From: Vavraia culicis subsp. floridensis
Taxonomy: Eukaryota > Microsporidia > Pleistophoridae
NCBI RefSeq assembly: GCF_000192795.1
Contig: NW_007360610.1
Location: forward strand, 1,417-65,416
DNA: 64,000 bases
Direction: 5' to 3'
Part shown: one piece after another, positions 1 through 10,555 of the stretch
How positions within the stretch are numbered: position 1 is the stretch's first letter
Layout of the letters: each line of letters opens with the position of its first letter
Translations under genes and position numbers: made by a program
Notes under the pieces: generated by a model
Databases searched by the model: none
What the model was told of the DNA's origin: nothing
What the model saw: only the letters and a program-made list of their open reading frames with translations

Positions 1-369
1 GATACATCGACTTCTTAACTTATTTATAGTTTTGATTCTTCCAGAAAAATGAATGTTAGTCGATGATAAGAACATACAAACTGTTCACCAAAACATCTGT
101 TTAACTGTGATATTATGTTCTGTCACACTGACCAAAAACACACTTCTACATCCATTTCTTCGTATTTTATTCTTTTTCTGGTAAATCACCTCAATATATT
201 GTGAATGTCTTCGCAATTTGTTACAATATTGAGGACATCAAACAAAAGTTAAAAGTGCAGATATGTTATTTATTTCATGCATTTTGATTGGAGGACGTGG
301 TGGTGTTCGTAAAAACAGCCAACCAAATAATAGTAGGGGTTGAATAAATAAAAATAGGATGAAAATATT

Positions 370-560
370 GTTTGTAAATGATGACTAAGTGCATCTCAGA
401 AAGAATGAGTTGTACAACAACTTTAGACTCTTCATGCAGTGCGAATACGTGAAACAAAATTTTTTATTTTTCTCGAAAGGTCAAATAATTTATTTCACAG
501 AACTGACCAATCAGTCGCCTAACTGTCTCTTTTTGGTTGTATCGATGATATTTGGAGGGA
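370..560 (+). repeat. Diverged repeat copy A (decayed coding fragment)
   Basis: The stretch from about 391 shares words such as AAAGAATGAGTTG and an A/T-rich continuation with the copy near 7345. By eye, identity is roughly two thirds over the first 75 bases, with peptide similarity (NQSPN..LF.V against SQST...LLI) running further. Copy A is open from 389 to 598 but its only start is GTG, so I do not call it a gene. The parent family is not recognised. Confidence 0.4.
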
Positions 561-727
561 AATTAGACGGTAAGATAATGTTAAATATGACTATATGAAC
601 CATTGGTTAAAAAAATAGATCGATCGATGTTATTTGCAGTTTATAACCACATAATGAAACAGCGTGTGAAGCTTAATACATTACAATTTTTTAGTTTGAA
701 GCTATATTATCCAAAATAATTGCCTAT

Positions 728-731
728 CCCC
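728..731 (+). promoter_or_regulatory. C-run start signal of NOP2
   Basis: CCCC lies two bases before the ATG at 734. It is one of ten clear C-run or G-run signals in this window that mark the start of a conserved gene, and it supports this ATG. Confidence 0.7.
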
Positions 732-733
732 TA

Positions 734-1651
734 ATGCAAAGCTCATGCTCACCGTTTTTTTTAGAAAAAATTGCCAATATGTTCAATGAAGAGGAACGCA
801 TAGTTTTTCTTGAAGAGAGTGAGAAGAAAAGACCAGTTGTGATACGCGTTAATACCCTGAAGACTACCAAAAAAGAACTTGCTAAAAATTTATCGCAAAG
901 AGGAATGGCGATCGAGAATTTGGACTTCTACAATAATTGTCTTACTATATACGATAGCAAGGTGCCCATTGGCGCCACTCCAGAGTATTTGGATGGTTGG
1001 TACTACATTCAGGGCGCCTCATCTATTTTATCCGTCATAAACTTAGACGTGAAAGAGCATATGTCTGTGTTGGATATGTGTGCTAGTCCAGGTGGTAAAA
1101 GCACTTTTATTGCTGAAATGATGAAAAATACTGGAATGTTGTACTTGGTAGAGAACAATCCTGATCGTATTTCTTCCTTGGCAGGCAATCTGCTGCGAAT
1201 GGGCGTGCAAAACAGCGTAGTGATAAATATGAACGTTTTGGAGCTTGAAATAGAAAAAGTAGACCGTGTACTTCTTGATGCGCCTTGTTCTGGCACAGGT
1301 ACGATTTCAAAAGATGGTAAAGCCAAAACACTTGCCGAGGATGATCTTAGACGGTATGCTGAGACTCAGAAGAAGCTGATACTAAAGGGGTTTGACTCTT
1401 TAAAGGGCAATGGTATAATGATTTACTCCACATGTAGCGTATTGGCTGACGAGAATGAATGCGTAGTAGAGTATCTCCTTCGGAAGAGAAAAAATGCAAA
1501 AATCCTGGAATGTGAAGGCAACGTTGGTAAAAGAGGGTTTACTGCCTTTAGAGGGATGTTTTTCGATGCTAAAATGAAATATGCAAGGAGAATATTTCCA
1601 CATATCCACAATATGGATGGATTTTTTTTCGTCAAAATTTTAAAAGCTTAG
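734..1651 (+). CDS. NOP2: NOP2-type rRNA (cytosine-5) methyltransferase
   Basis: 305 residues. SAM-dependent methyltransferase of the NOP2/RsmB class; family members methylate a cytosine of large-subunit rRNA in the nucleolus and are needed for 60S assembly. Visible motifs: GATPEYLDGWYYIQGASS (80-97), the SAM loop DMCASPGGKST (114-124), DAPCSGTG (182-189, with the product-release Cys185) and YSTCSV (231-236, catalytic Cys234), then the NOP2-like GFTAFRG and the C-terminal NMDGFFFVK. Yeast Nop2 has about 600 residues; the long charged N-terminal extension is absent, typical microsporidian trimming. The start is supported by CCCC two bases upstream. Both catalytic cysteines are present, so it should be active. 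No operon-like neighbour. Confidence 0.93.
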   Translation: MQSSCSPFFLEKIANMFNEEERIVFLEESEKKRPVVIRVNTLKTTKKELAKNLSQRGMAIENLDFYNNCLTIYDSKVPIGATPEYLDGWYYIQGASSILSVINLDVKEHMSVLDMCASPGGKSTFIAEMMKNTGMLYLVENNPDRISSLAGNLLRMGVQNSVVINMNVLELEIEKVDRVLLDAPCSGTGTISKDGKAKTLAEDDLRRYAETQKKLILKGFDSLKGNGIMIYSTCSVLADENECVVEYLLRKRKNAKILECEGNVGKRGFTAFRGMFFDAKMKYARRIFPHIHNMDGFFFVKILKA

Positions 1652-3686
1652 ATAAAATATTTGGTGGATTTAAAAATTAACTTAAACATGTATATATCTA
1701 TGTGTCCACAGCAATTCTTGTTGTATTCAAATTTTTATGTGCGGTCACTCAAAGCAAAGAATTGTATTCAATTCTTACATAAAACATGTGTTGTGCACAA
1801 ATTCCTTTCTGCAGTGCGCCCTTATACCATTATTCGGTTAGCATTTTTCCACTCGCTAACTTTAGAACTGTATAGTGAGTGTTATCTGGCCAGTATAATC
1901 TAAGAACGATCGTAAATAACAATGTGATCAATAAATTGTCACGTTTAGTACCATATTTTTGCCATATTGGCATTATCAGTGAACTGTTGTTTCTGAATCG
2001 TGAATAATCTGTCTTAAATAAGATACCTATTCTTCAAGTACACAAAGATGTGTGCACTATAATGTAACCAATTCCGATCACAGTTAAGGATATTAGGTCT
2101 ATAAAACTTTGTAATTAATTGATTATATTCAACTTAACATTAGAAATGAGCTAGAAAATTCATCGTGCAATAAGAATTTAACTTACGATATTTATGAAAC
2201 CAGCAACAATATGGAAATATATCACAGGAACCAAATAATATGTGTATAAGCGCTTTAATAATTCAAGTATTTTCTCAATTTCTTTATCTCTGTTTGGTGG
2301 CTCTAATCAACAGGTGTGTAGGAAATGTTCACTTTATTAACTCTCTATTATCTGCAAACAATTCAACTTAATTCTTCTTTTAATATCAACAATCTCAAAC
2401 ATTTCACAAAACTAAGTACTGCAGCTAGCCGTGCTCCATGCTTTATAACGTATGAAGTGATATTATTTTTGCTTTTATAACGAATTAATGATATAAATTG
2501 TTTGTACTAGCACATATCAATATACGGTCTTCACTAGTGTACCGTATTAATTTATTTTCTAACCAATCACACCTCTATTTTATACCGTATACAAGCTTAA
2601 ATCAAGTATTAATCGCAAATTAGTAATGTATAAAGCAGATTTTTATTTTAATCGGGGTTTTATACGCCAACATATGTTATTATGACAAAGGCAAAACACG
2701 CTATTGATTCTGTCAAAGTAGCTACCCATAATCAGAAAATATTTGACAATTTTGAAATATGACGAATAAACAATTATCAGCCGTTTCGATCTAGTTTTAG
2801 AACTAAATGTAGATAAATAATAACTGTAATTGTGGCTATTTACTTTGTACGCGTAAACCAAATCTTAAACGTCTAAAACGAAACTGGATTAGCTATATGT
2901 CATAACTAATTCCAGTTGAATAATCACTTCTTCGTATTGAGGATTACAACTAAGGATTACCGAGCTATAAAATAAAATTCTAAAACAGATCGTCTTTTTA
3001 TTCAGTAAAATACTTTACTTAATATTGACATGGGGATTAGATAGCTTTAACACTTTTACGAAACAATTCTTTCAGAAAATTGTTTCATCCGGATCTAAAT
3101 TTCTTTTTAAAGCAGTTTTACATTTTTAGTTATATACATACCGTTTTCAGTACGGAATGTATTCTAACGCGATATCGATGAAATAATTTATTCTTTTATT
3201 CGTTTTTTTCTCGGCGTACCGTTGATTTACAGCTTCATTTCTCTTTTTATTACCTTACCTATCCATTCTTGGCATTATATTCTCATTAAATATCTTGAAA
3301 CAACTACCACAATGTAATTCTTGTATAAGTGTGTCGCATAAAATATTATTTTATTCTCACTGGTTTATCCACGCTCACCTGTTCATGATATTTGATCACA
3401 ATGTCTCACAAATAAAATACATCCAAAAAAATATTAGGTAACAAGGCATTTTTACAAATTCCGGTTCTCATTTTTCTTGAAAACCATAATGGTAGCAACC
3501 ACATGTATCCTGTATAATTTAATTTAGCTATCCACCCATGTATGGTGCGCACCTGTTTGCACAATCCAATCATCCTCTACAACCTCATCACTAAGGACCT
3601 TTTCTCCATTTTGATACATAAAATGTTTCACCATGAAAATAAATAATCCAGTTAAATAAAACTACACTGTTTTCAAAAAAGAACGA
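1652..3686. other. 2-kb intergenic region
   Basis: A/T-rich, with no open frame that looks like protein on either strand. A CCC-ATG at about 3537 leads to only 18 codons. The distal end holds the TATA-like box of the next gene (3651-3661). Confidence 0.55.
3651..3661 (+). promoter_or_regulatory. TATA-like element AGTTAAATAAA
   Basis: AGTTAAATAAA ends 26 bases before the ATG at 3687. The identical 11-mer sits on the other strand at 56312-56322, 20 bases before the start of another lineage-specific gene. No C-run is present at this start. Confidence 0.45.
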
Positions 3687-4843
3687 ATGATATTCCTATT
3701 TCTATACAATTTTATAAGAACAGGTGATGCAATGATATGTAATGACGTGAACACCAATGGTTTCACGGACAGTAATATAATGGCTGGAATGTATACGCCC
3801 AACAAGGAAGCGCTGAACTGTCGATCGACCGGGCAGTTCGATAAACTGCCCTCCAACATACCATTCATTAATACAGGCGGTACACAAGAATCGTACACGC
3901 CCACCAGCTACGTACAAGTTGGACAACCTGTGTACACCGGAGCAGCAAGCGCAACGTATACACCTCAGCCAGCACAGTATAGTTACCCACAGACGAACAG
4001 CTCATATCAACTTTCTTCGGTACCGCAGGCACAAATGCCCCTGAACAGTCCGCTAAACGTGAATGCCCTGCAGCCAATCAACGATAAAAAGTTTGCAAAT
4101 CCATGTGATAACACGGATGATGAAGACATGTTTAAAGAATGTATAAAGAAGGCTTTAAAATCGCTGCGCTCTATCATAAACAACTGCAAAAAAACATTGG
4201 GTAATGTCGAGGTCTGCTGCATCGATGACAAATGCCTGGAATCACTAAAAGGTATACCGTTCGGTAAGGATGCATGTGAGGTGCGCAAAGAAAGAATGTG
4301 CAGAGATGAGTGTAGCAGCAATAGCATATATGGAACCAGCAAGGACAGTTGCAATAAACGCAAGGATGACTGTGATATGCATAGGGATGACTGCGATATG
4401 CACACAGATAAATGTGATGATGAGGGAAATGAAGGTAGGAGAAAGCATAGAAAAGGCAAAAGCCGGAAGAGAAACAAACGTAAGGGACATAAAAATGACA
4501 GAGAAGGTGATGAGGATGATAGCGAAGTCTCAGACAGCGACGAAGACGAGTATAAGAGCAAGAATAGAAAAAAAAACGAGAGGGACAAGAAAAAAGAAAA
4601 AGAAAGAAAGAAAAAGAAGACAAGGAGAGAAAGGAAAAAATTGACAAGAACATTGCCATTTTAAATGATTTTATAAATTATTTACAGATGAAAACACAAG
4701 AACTGAAGGAGTCGGACGAAAAGAAAAATCAAGCAACTGCAAAAAATCAGCAAAATAACACCCCTACGGGTACATACAACGCCAATCCTGGCGATCAGAA
4801 AGAACTGGTGGGAAAGGACGCGGTGTGTATAGATTTATGTTGA
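3687..4843 (+). pseudogene. Secreted Cys/Lys-rich protein, frameshifted
   Basis: No family recognised. The frame opens with a hydrophobic leader (MIFLFLYNFIRTGDA, possible signal peptide), then a Pro/Ser/Thr/Tyr/Gln-rich segment (60-120), a Cys-containing helical segment (140-200), spaced DDCDMH repeats and a long Lys/Glu/Arg-rich tail. That frame ends at 4664. Another frame, free of stops from 4568, carries on with a protein-like charged helix and a closing CIDLC, ending in TGA at 4841-4843. A one-base indel in the A-rich run between about 4568 and 4660 therefore separates two parts of one gene. It could be a sequencing error in a homopurine tract, a real lesion or programmed slippage. Secreted basic Cys/Lys-rich proteins include spore-wall and polar-tube proteins in Microsporidia, but I see no diagnostic motif. 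Confidence 0.6.
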
Positions 4844-5591
4844 TTCAATAGTTGGTACTATAGTGCTATATTACACGACTGTTACACGTTTTAATAGATT
4901 AATCGTTGACCGATCCTCTATTCACAATTAATTAGGATATATGAACTCTGTGTTTATGTATAGATTGGGAGTTTAGCAATTTATCACAAATCCAATAAAT
5001 TAAATGAGCTTATTTAGAACATAGGCTAAGCGTCATGGTTTTGCACAATATTAGTTACAGGTGACAATATTTATAAAATACACCTAATATCAATTTCAAA
5101 TACAACCTTTTTATGGCAACCATAATTAATGAAAATACGTTAAAATAATTGGCAGGTCATCCTAAATTTCGTAAATTACAAGCAACTATTTTTTCCTGTC
5201 CTCAATTACGTTACTGATGCAAACTTCAACACATAAAGATAGGAATATATGTTACACAGGTCACTCTTCGTAGTTGCACATTATTAATCCTATATCAAAT
5301 GAATCACATCCAGCAACGTATTTTAACCACAAAGAGAAAGTTATCATTACATCATATGCATGCTACTATACATAAAGCATTTGTTACGTATTAAATTTCC
5401 GGAGAAACATCAAATACGCACTAATACGCGATTACAAAATGTTCAATGAAAATAGTGTGGATCGATTGGTCAGACCTGACTGGAAATTATTCATTATCAA
5501 TGGAGTTAGAGTCATTTAACCGATTAAAAGGCAAATTAATCACCAATAAAAGATGCACTTATAAAACATAAATATTTTTATCAAACTAAGA
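4844..5591. other. Intergenic region
   Basis: No gene seen. It holds the TATA-like box TATAAAA at 5560-5566 for the following gene. Confidence 0.55.
5560..5566 (+). promoter_or_regulatory. TATA-like box
   Basis: TATAAAA ends 25 bases upstream of the ATG at 5592. The spacing matches the boxes before the genes at 3687 and, on the other strand, 19872. There is no C-run at this start. Confidence 0.45.
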
Positions 5592-6053
5592 ATGAGGGAC
5601 GGAGAAATGAACAAATCTCATATTTCGTTTGTGAAAGATAATCAAAGCATATATACACTGGACACATCGCTTATAGACCCCCATACAAAGATGCCATATT
5701 CATCATTGCTCTCCGATGGCGGCATGCTTGCTCTTGGTGTAACTATGAACAATGAACTGGTGCTTTTACCCTCTAACTACACTGAGAAAAAGATTTTGAG
5801 CGATGAAACAGATCAAATTCAAAGTACAGCTCTCGTCGATCGCAACATAATAGCTATTATGTATTTCTGTATGGTAGGTACTAACATGATTTGGGTTGAT
5901 GACGAGAATGAAGGAACTATCAAAATAGAGAATAAGAATATGAACGAAATGGTGCATAAAAACGCTTTCGTTTGTTTGAGACATTTTTTTTTCTTTGCCT
6001 GTCTTTGTCTTGTCGTTTTTTGCCTTTTCTACAGGTACAAGCTTTGTACTTAG
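5592..6053 (+). CDS. Tail-anchored membrane protein, unknown
   Basis: 153 residues, not recognised. A hydrophilic body of about 125 residues is followed by a single strongly hydrophobic segment near the C-terminus (about 131-148, FFFFACLCLVVFCLF) and a short basic end (YRYKLCT). This is the layout of a tail-anchored protein facing the cytosol. No signal peptide is visible. The ATG is supported by TATAAAA 25-32 bases upstream, and there is no C-run. A second methionine (residue 6) is an alternative start. It lies in a field of small secreted or membrane-anchored genes that look lineage-specific. Confidence 0.6.
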   Translation: MRDGEMNKSHISFVKDNQSIYTLDTSLIDPHTKMPYSSLLSDGGMLALGVTMNNELVLLPSNYTEKKILSDETDQIQSTALVDRNIIAIMYFCMVGTNMIWVDDENEGTIKIENKNMNEMVHKNAFVCLRHFFFFACLCLVVFCLFYRYKLCT

Positions 6054-6788
6054 CGGAAGAGTGGTGGTTACCTTTCAAGAAAATGTTGTATATGACATGC
6101 TATGAGCACAGAAGTCTTTGTATGACTTGATGTCGTGTTTTAACCCAAGATACAATCGATCAGTACAATACATAATTCATCGATTAGTGTATAGCAATCG
6201 CTTCAAATGATGGTTCAATATCTGTAGAGTCAGTGTAGTGGTTTTACCTATAAACACTTCTGATTATAAGTGAGTCTCGGGAACCGATACGGCTGCCTCA
6301 TTTTTAAGACTTAGTGATACGATTGCTGATCGTTGTTTCACGTAATCTTCGTTACAAAATCCATGATGTTATTTATTTTATGTCAGCATACAATACTTCC
6401 GCCGTTTCATTGCAGAATAAGGTTTACAAGAACGAAACAAAAATTTGTTGTATAAGGAAATAAATAAACGTACTATCGTTAAAAAAAGACGAAAACATGA
6501 TAAAACGTGTCCGATTTCATTTAGATGAATATATTGGATATTAAATTGTAAATAATCATGGATTAACACGGTTTTCGTATTTGATAAAGGGAAAATGTTT
6601 TGGATAACAATATATTGCGATAGCTAAACCATTTTTGTTTGCAGAAAAGTTTTGTTTAAATACAAACAATACTTTAGTGTTGTGTAGTTATATTTCGTGC
6701 CAGAAAACTATGGTTATCGGGCGTGAACCATTTCATTTTTATATTTTGAATTGTCTTATGATTTTATCATATACTTTTAGCAGAAACA

Positions 6789-6983
6789 ATGCCTTCAATC
6801 GAGCGGTTATATGTGGTTTCAACTAATTTTAAATCATTTGTTACAAAAACAGGCATATCTCTACCAAGGAAGAGCTTTGAATGCAAGAGGTGTATTTCTT
6901 CACAAAAATTTTCATTCGTGATAGTGTCATTTGGATGTACACTATCAAGTTATGTAATTATGCTACTGGTGTTTTTGTACTAA
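6789..6983 (+). CDS. Possible small tail-anchored protein
   Basis: 64 residues from an ATG. A polar, basic N-terminal half (MPSIERLYVV..., with a CKRC pair) is followed by a hydrophobic C-terminal segment (about 44-64) ending at the stop, the same arrangement as the protein at 5592. No C-run and only a weak A/T box (CATATACTTTTA) upstream. No homologue recognised. It may be a chance ORF; the layout and the neighbourhood are the only support. Confidence 0.3.
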   Translation: MPSIERLYVVSTNFKSFVTKTGISLPRKSFECKRCISSQKFSFVIVSFGCTLSSYVIMLLVFLY

Positions 6984-7272
6984 ATTGTAGTTTTTCTTAT
7001 TTATTTTAATATATATGTATATGGCATTGTAGGTAACAACTTATAAACCGAAATAAAAACATTTTATAAACGTATTTGTTGATCTAAGCAACATTCTAGT
7101 TGAAAATTTGATGCTATCGTTGTCATAGAAATACATTTCGTTCATATGTAGCTGCAGTATTTCCGCTTATAAAACAAAATAAAATTTTTATACCATTTAA
7201 ATGACAATTTCTTCTTTTAACATGAAGTGTTACTTTTTTGCGTCTTCATTCATTTATTTTGAATCTTTTGGC

Positions 7273-7560
7273 AGGGATTCAAAGATTGGTTTTCACTCAG
7301 TAATCATGTCCCTCTAACTTTTACAATAGATAGTTGGGAACGTCTCATAAAGAATGAGTTGAATGATAATTTCTAACTCCTTTATGTGCCAAAAGATGGT
7401 ACAAAAAATTTTTACTGCTGATCCAAACAGCCAATCAACTGTAGGTCGTCTTCTTATACCTATAAAAGTTGCGGTAAGAAATTTGTTTTTTTCACAAGCG
7501 TTTTTGGTTTATAAGACAAGCATTGGTCATTTAAGCACGAGTGTTATGGTAGATTGAGTT
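7273..7560 (+). repeat. Diverged repeat copy B (decayed coding fragment)
   Basis: From about 7276 the frame reads a protein-like segment (FKDWFSLSN..., LTFTIDSWERLIKNEL) that hits TAA at about 7372, after which the similarity to copy A (370-560) continues in another frame. Broken frames plus a second diverged copy indicate relics of a gene or mobile-element family. The family is not recognised. Confidence 0.4.
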
Positions 7561-7792
7561 TTATACGATTAATGATGGAAGAGCTAATTTTTATCCTAAC
7601 AGTTTTTATACAAAAATGACTCTCTCGCGCTGCATTTTCAGCTTAAATAGAATCATAAGTTCTAATATTTTACGTTTCTCTTTATTCATACGATTGATGT
7701 AACCGCCAATGTTTTATCACATGTCAACTTTATCGCTATAGTAATATTTTTAAAAGTTATTTTTACACCGCTTCACAAAATATATTCTTTCA

Positions 7793-8239
7793 ATGACAAT
7801 ACTTCCTATCATTATTACTTTTCTGCGTTTTAGCAACGTACTATCCGGAAATATACCTGATTGCCATGATTTATCATCATCTGAACCTGATGATTACGAT
7901 GATAAGCAATGCCTACTCAAACGAAGCGCTGCGAAAAGAAAAAGCTGTTCTTACTCGCACAAGAGCAAAGAGGCTCAACAAAATCATAAAAAACATTCTA
8001 AAAACGAATTAGATTGTTCTGAAAAGTGTAGCTGCCGAATACGCCATAATCACGGTAAAGCAGGTAAAAAAACTGCAGACATTGAACAACATACCCCCAA
8101 TAATGACCAGTCATCCGACAAATTTTTTGACCATGACGATACCTCTTATACTCCATTGCTCGGTACTGAGAGCAAGAATTGTTCTGGTGTGGGTAAGAAA
8201 GGTATAAAAGGTGACATAATGAAGTGTACCTTATTGTAA
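7793..8239 (+). CDS. Small secreted Cys/Lys-rich protein, unknown
   Basis: 148 residues. N-terminal hydrophobic leader (MTILPIIITFLRFSNVLSG, probable signal peptide with cleavage near residue 19). The mature part is hydrophilic, with about nine cysteines, basic patches (KRSAAKRKSCSYSHKSKE), a His/Lys-rich middle and an acidic stretch near 110-120. No known domain. Composition and leader recall the protein at 3687, so both may belong to a loose class of secreted parasite or spore proteins. No C-run before the ATG. Confidence 0.5.
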   Translation: MTILPIIITFLRFSNVLSGNIPDCHDLSSSEPDDYDDKQCLLKRSAAKRKSCSYSHKSKEAQQNHKKHSKNELDCSEKCSCRIRHNHGKAGKKTADIEQHTPNNDQSSDKFFDHDDTSYTPLLGTESKNCSGVGKKGIKGDIMKCTLL

Positions 8240-10555
8240 GTTCAATGAATTAATTATTTTTATGCAATTTTCTTGATATCGATGTATTTCGTCCATATAC
8301 GCTCCATCTACAACGTTAGTTTTAATATGTCTTTGACGCCTTGAATGCTTACAAATTCTACTTGTTCTCAAACTACATGGTACCGAATAAGTAAAGTACC
8401 ATGCTTTTATTGAACTATTTCTCTTATCTATCATAAACTCGCTGTATCACAGCAAATCATTTGTTTGCACCATTGCGCACTCTCTGGTAGCTCGTGTCAA
8501 CCGGTACAATAATTTTTTTCAGATGCAACAGAACAAGCGTCTTTATGTGCATTGCTACGTTTGCTATTGATACCACATCATCGAGTGGTAAGTAAATGTG
8601 GTATTTATTTATTTTGGTATCACAATATAATTGTGTTGAAGGACAGGATAACATAAGAGTTAAACGGCCGTATCATAACATTTTCCTATTTAGAACAGTC
8701 TATCCACCAAGCATCTTCGCTAAGATAACCGGTATATGCACCCACATTAACCATTTATAAAATATAAATTATTAAGGCTGCAGCTTAAATGTGTAAATAA
8801 ATGTATGAGCTAAAGTACCAAAACATCCTAGGATATGTAAACGAGCTATACTTTACATTTTTGATCGTTTTCTTTTCCCTTGTTGTCTTTCAAAAGCATT
8901 TATAACACCTGATTCATTCCTCTTCAAATGCAAGTTAAACCAGTTTAGGCGTTCTCAATGTTACATATCACTGATAAGAACAACATAATGCAACTTCATA
9001 GCAACCGTATTGCTACACAAATGCAGAAAATCTATAAAATGGTAAATTTGTAGTTGTGATAACTGCGATAGAGAAATGTCTATAAAAACCAAGGATATAA
9101 ATCTCAAATTGCTAAATTATTCGCATTAAATACGGTACAAACCACATTACTTGTCTCAACAGGATTGTATGTATGTAACCATCGGTACGAAAGTTCAAGG
9201 ATTTCAAGTACTTACATATAAAACTGTTACTCAAGCATCTTATAACGATAAGTATCGCAATATAGTGCTCAACAATCATACTATCCATTTCTTATTGAGT
9301 GATTGCCAATACCTTAAGGAAAAATAAGGTGTTTGCTCATCATACTCGACCATCTATATATTGTACTAGATAAGAAATAATTCGCGCCTACACAAATCAC
9401 AGTGAAAAAAATACCAAGATTATATCAGGCAAAATTCAAGTAATTCTATTCCACATACTTCTACACACCAAATACGACTAAATGCTCGGTTCATCTCTTC
9501 TTTGAACTTTTTTACTAATCTATTTAATACGCAGATATTGTTCAAAAGCTTTTCTAGAAAGACATTGAGAGCATGTAATAGAACGTATCGAGTGTAGAAT
9601 ATATAATTGGAGTGCAATAACACAAAGGGATACAATACAGCGTTCAGCCAAGCAAAATACAGTAAAAGTCCCTTACACTTGATACCACTAACACGCATTT
9701 TTGTGCTAACACATGTATACAGCCGAATAACAACTTAAATACAATGCAAAGGGATCATTACAAACCAAAGACTTCAGATTAACAGCAACCCACCAACACA
9801 AGGACAAACCTTTACCACGATGTGGTGTTAATGGACCAGTATTGTAGTGATATACTTGCAGTAGGTATTGCGAATGGGTTAGACATCAAAATTATTGATG
9901 TGACTACGTACTTTTGCCGCTTTTATCATCATGAGTCTCAATACTGCTGTATGGTTCAGCAACTTACTTTGATGTAACATTTGTTTTATATGATTCTATA
10001 TCATTGAATATGTGGTGGGTAAAAAAATTTTAAGCTTTTATTTAATTACGCGAAAATTTAATGATTCGTGTCTACAAACTGCCAGATTATCTTGGTTTGT
10101 TGTGATGTGTTTGAGGTCACAAACTCAGTGTTCAACGACTGGTGTTAATTTGATGTGCGTTATGGATGAATGAGAATATAAAGCAGCTGCTTTTAAATTC
10201 AATGAATAGCTTGCAGAATTTGTGTACTAAACAGGAAATTTATTCTCAGTGAGAATGGTACTATTTGTATGCATGGAGCGTGTACAACAATATTTGCCTC
10301 AGCTTATTTGCTATCTCATATACCTGTTATATCATGTTTTGACCCGTCATTTCTGCATATCTTTACCTGTACACCCTCTCAATCTCTTCACATCCACGAG
10401 CTGTACCATAAAACCAACCAAATCTTCAATACCATTGTTACCTGAACCAATATTTATTCACTCTTCTCTTCATATGAACCGCAAATGCGCTCATAACTTA
10501 ACAAAACCTTGCAAAATTGCACTTCAACAGGTTATTATTCAAACTTTAGTTTATT
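8240..10555. other. 2.3-kb region with weak minus-strand ORFs
   Basis: Minus-strand frames at 8231-8434 and 8457-8654 are faintly protein-like and could be remains of a decayed gene, but have no start signal and no recognisable motif. The ORF at 9420-9698 is listed separately. A plus-strand frame ending at 10566 overlaps the convergent gene and is not supported. Confidence 0.35.
9420..9698 (-). CDS. Possible small membrane or secreted protein
   Basis: 92 residues from an ATG. A hydrophobic N-terminal half (about 9-48, two possible membrane segments or a long leader) is followed by a Lys/Glu/Arg-containing amphipathic helix (LVKKFKEEMNRAFSR) and a Cys-containing hydrophobic end. No family recognised; no C-run. 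An A/T-rich TATTTAAG lies about 36 bases upstream. The residue mix is more protein-like than the other frames of this gap, but support is thin. Confidence 0.3.
   Translation of the reverse strand: MRVSGIKCKGLLLYFAWLNAVLYPFVLLHSNYIFYTRYVLLHALNVFLEKLLNNICVLNRLVKKFKEEMNRAFSRIWCVEVCGIELLEFCLI

Larger units (their letters stand above)
1..733. other. Intergenic region with a decayed sequence copy
   Basis: No convincing gene. About 370-560 holds a plus-strand stretch that resembles 7315-7500 at both DNA and peptide level (see the two repeat entries). The rest is A/T-rich with nothing recognisable. Confidence 0.5.
6054..7792. other. Intergenic region with one weak small ORF and repeat copy B
   Basis: It contains the candidate 64-residue ORF at 6789-6983 and the decayed repeat copy at 7273-7560, listed separately. 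Nothing else is supported. Confidence 0.45.

Noticed and set aside
3537..3593. ATG directly preceded by CCC.
   Set aside because: The frame ends after 18 codons.
4007..4659. Long minus-strand frames opposite the Cys/Lys-rich gene.
   Set aside because: Shadows of its purine-rich codons; they read as Ser/Leu/Phe-rich strings.
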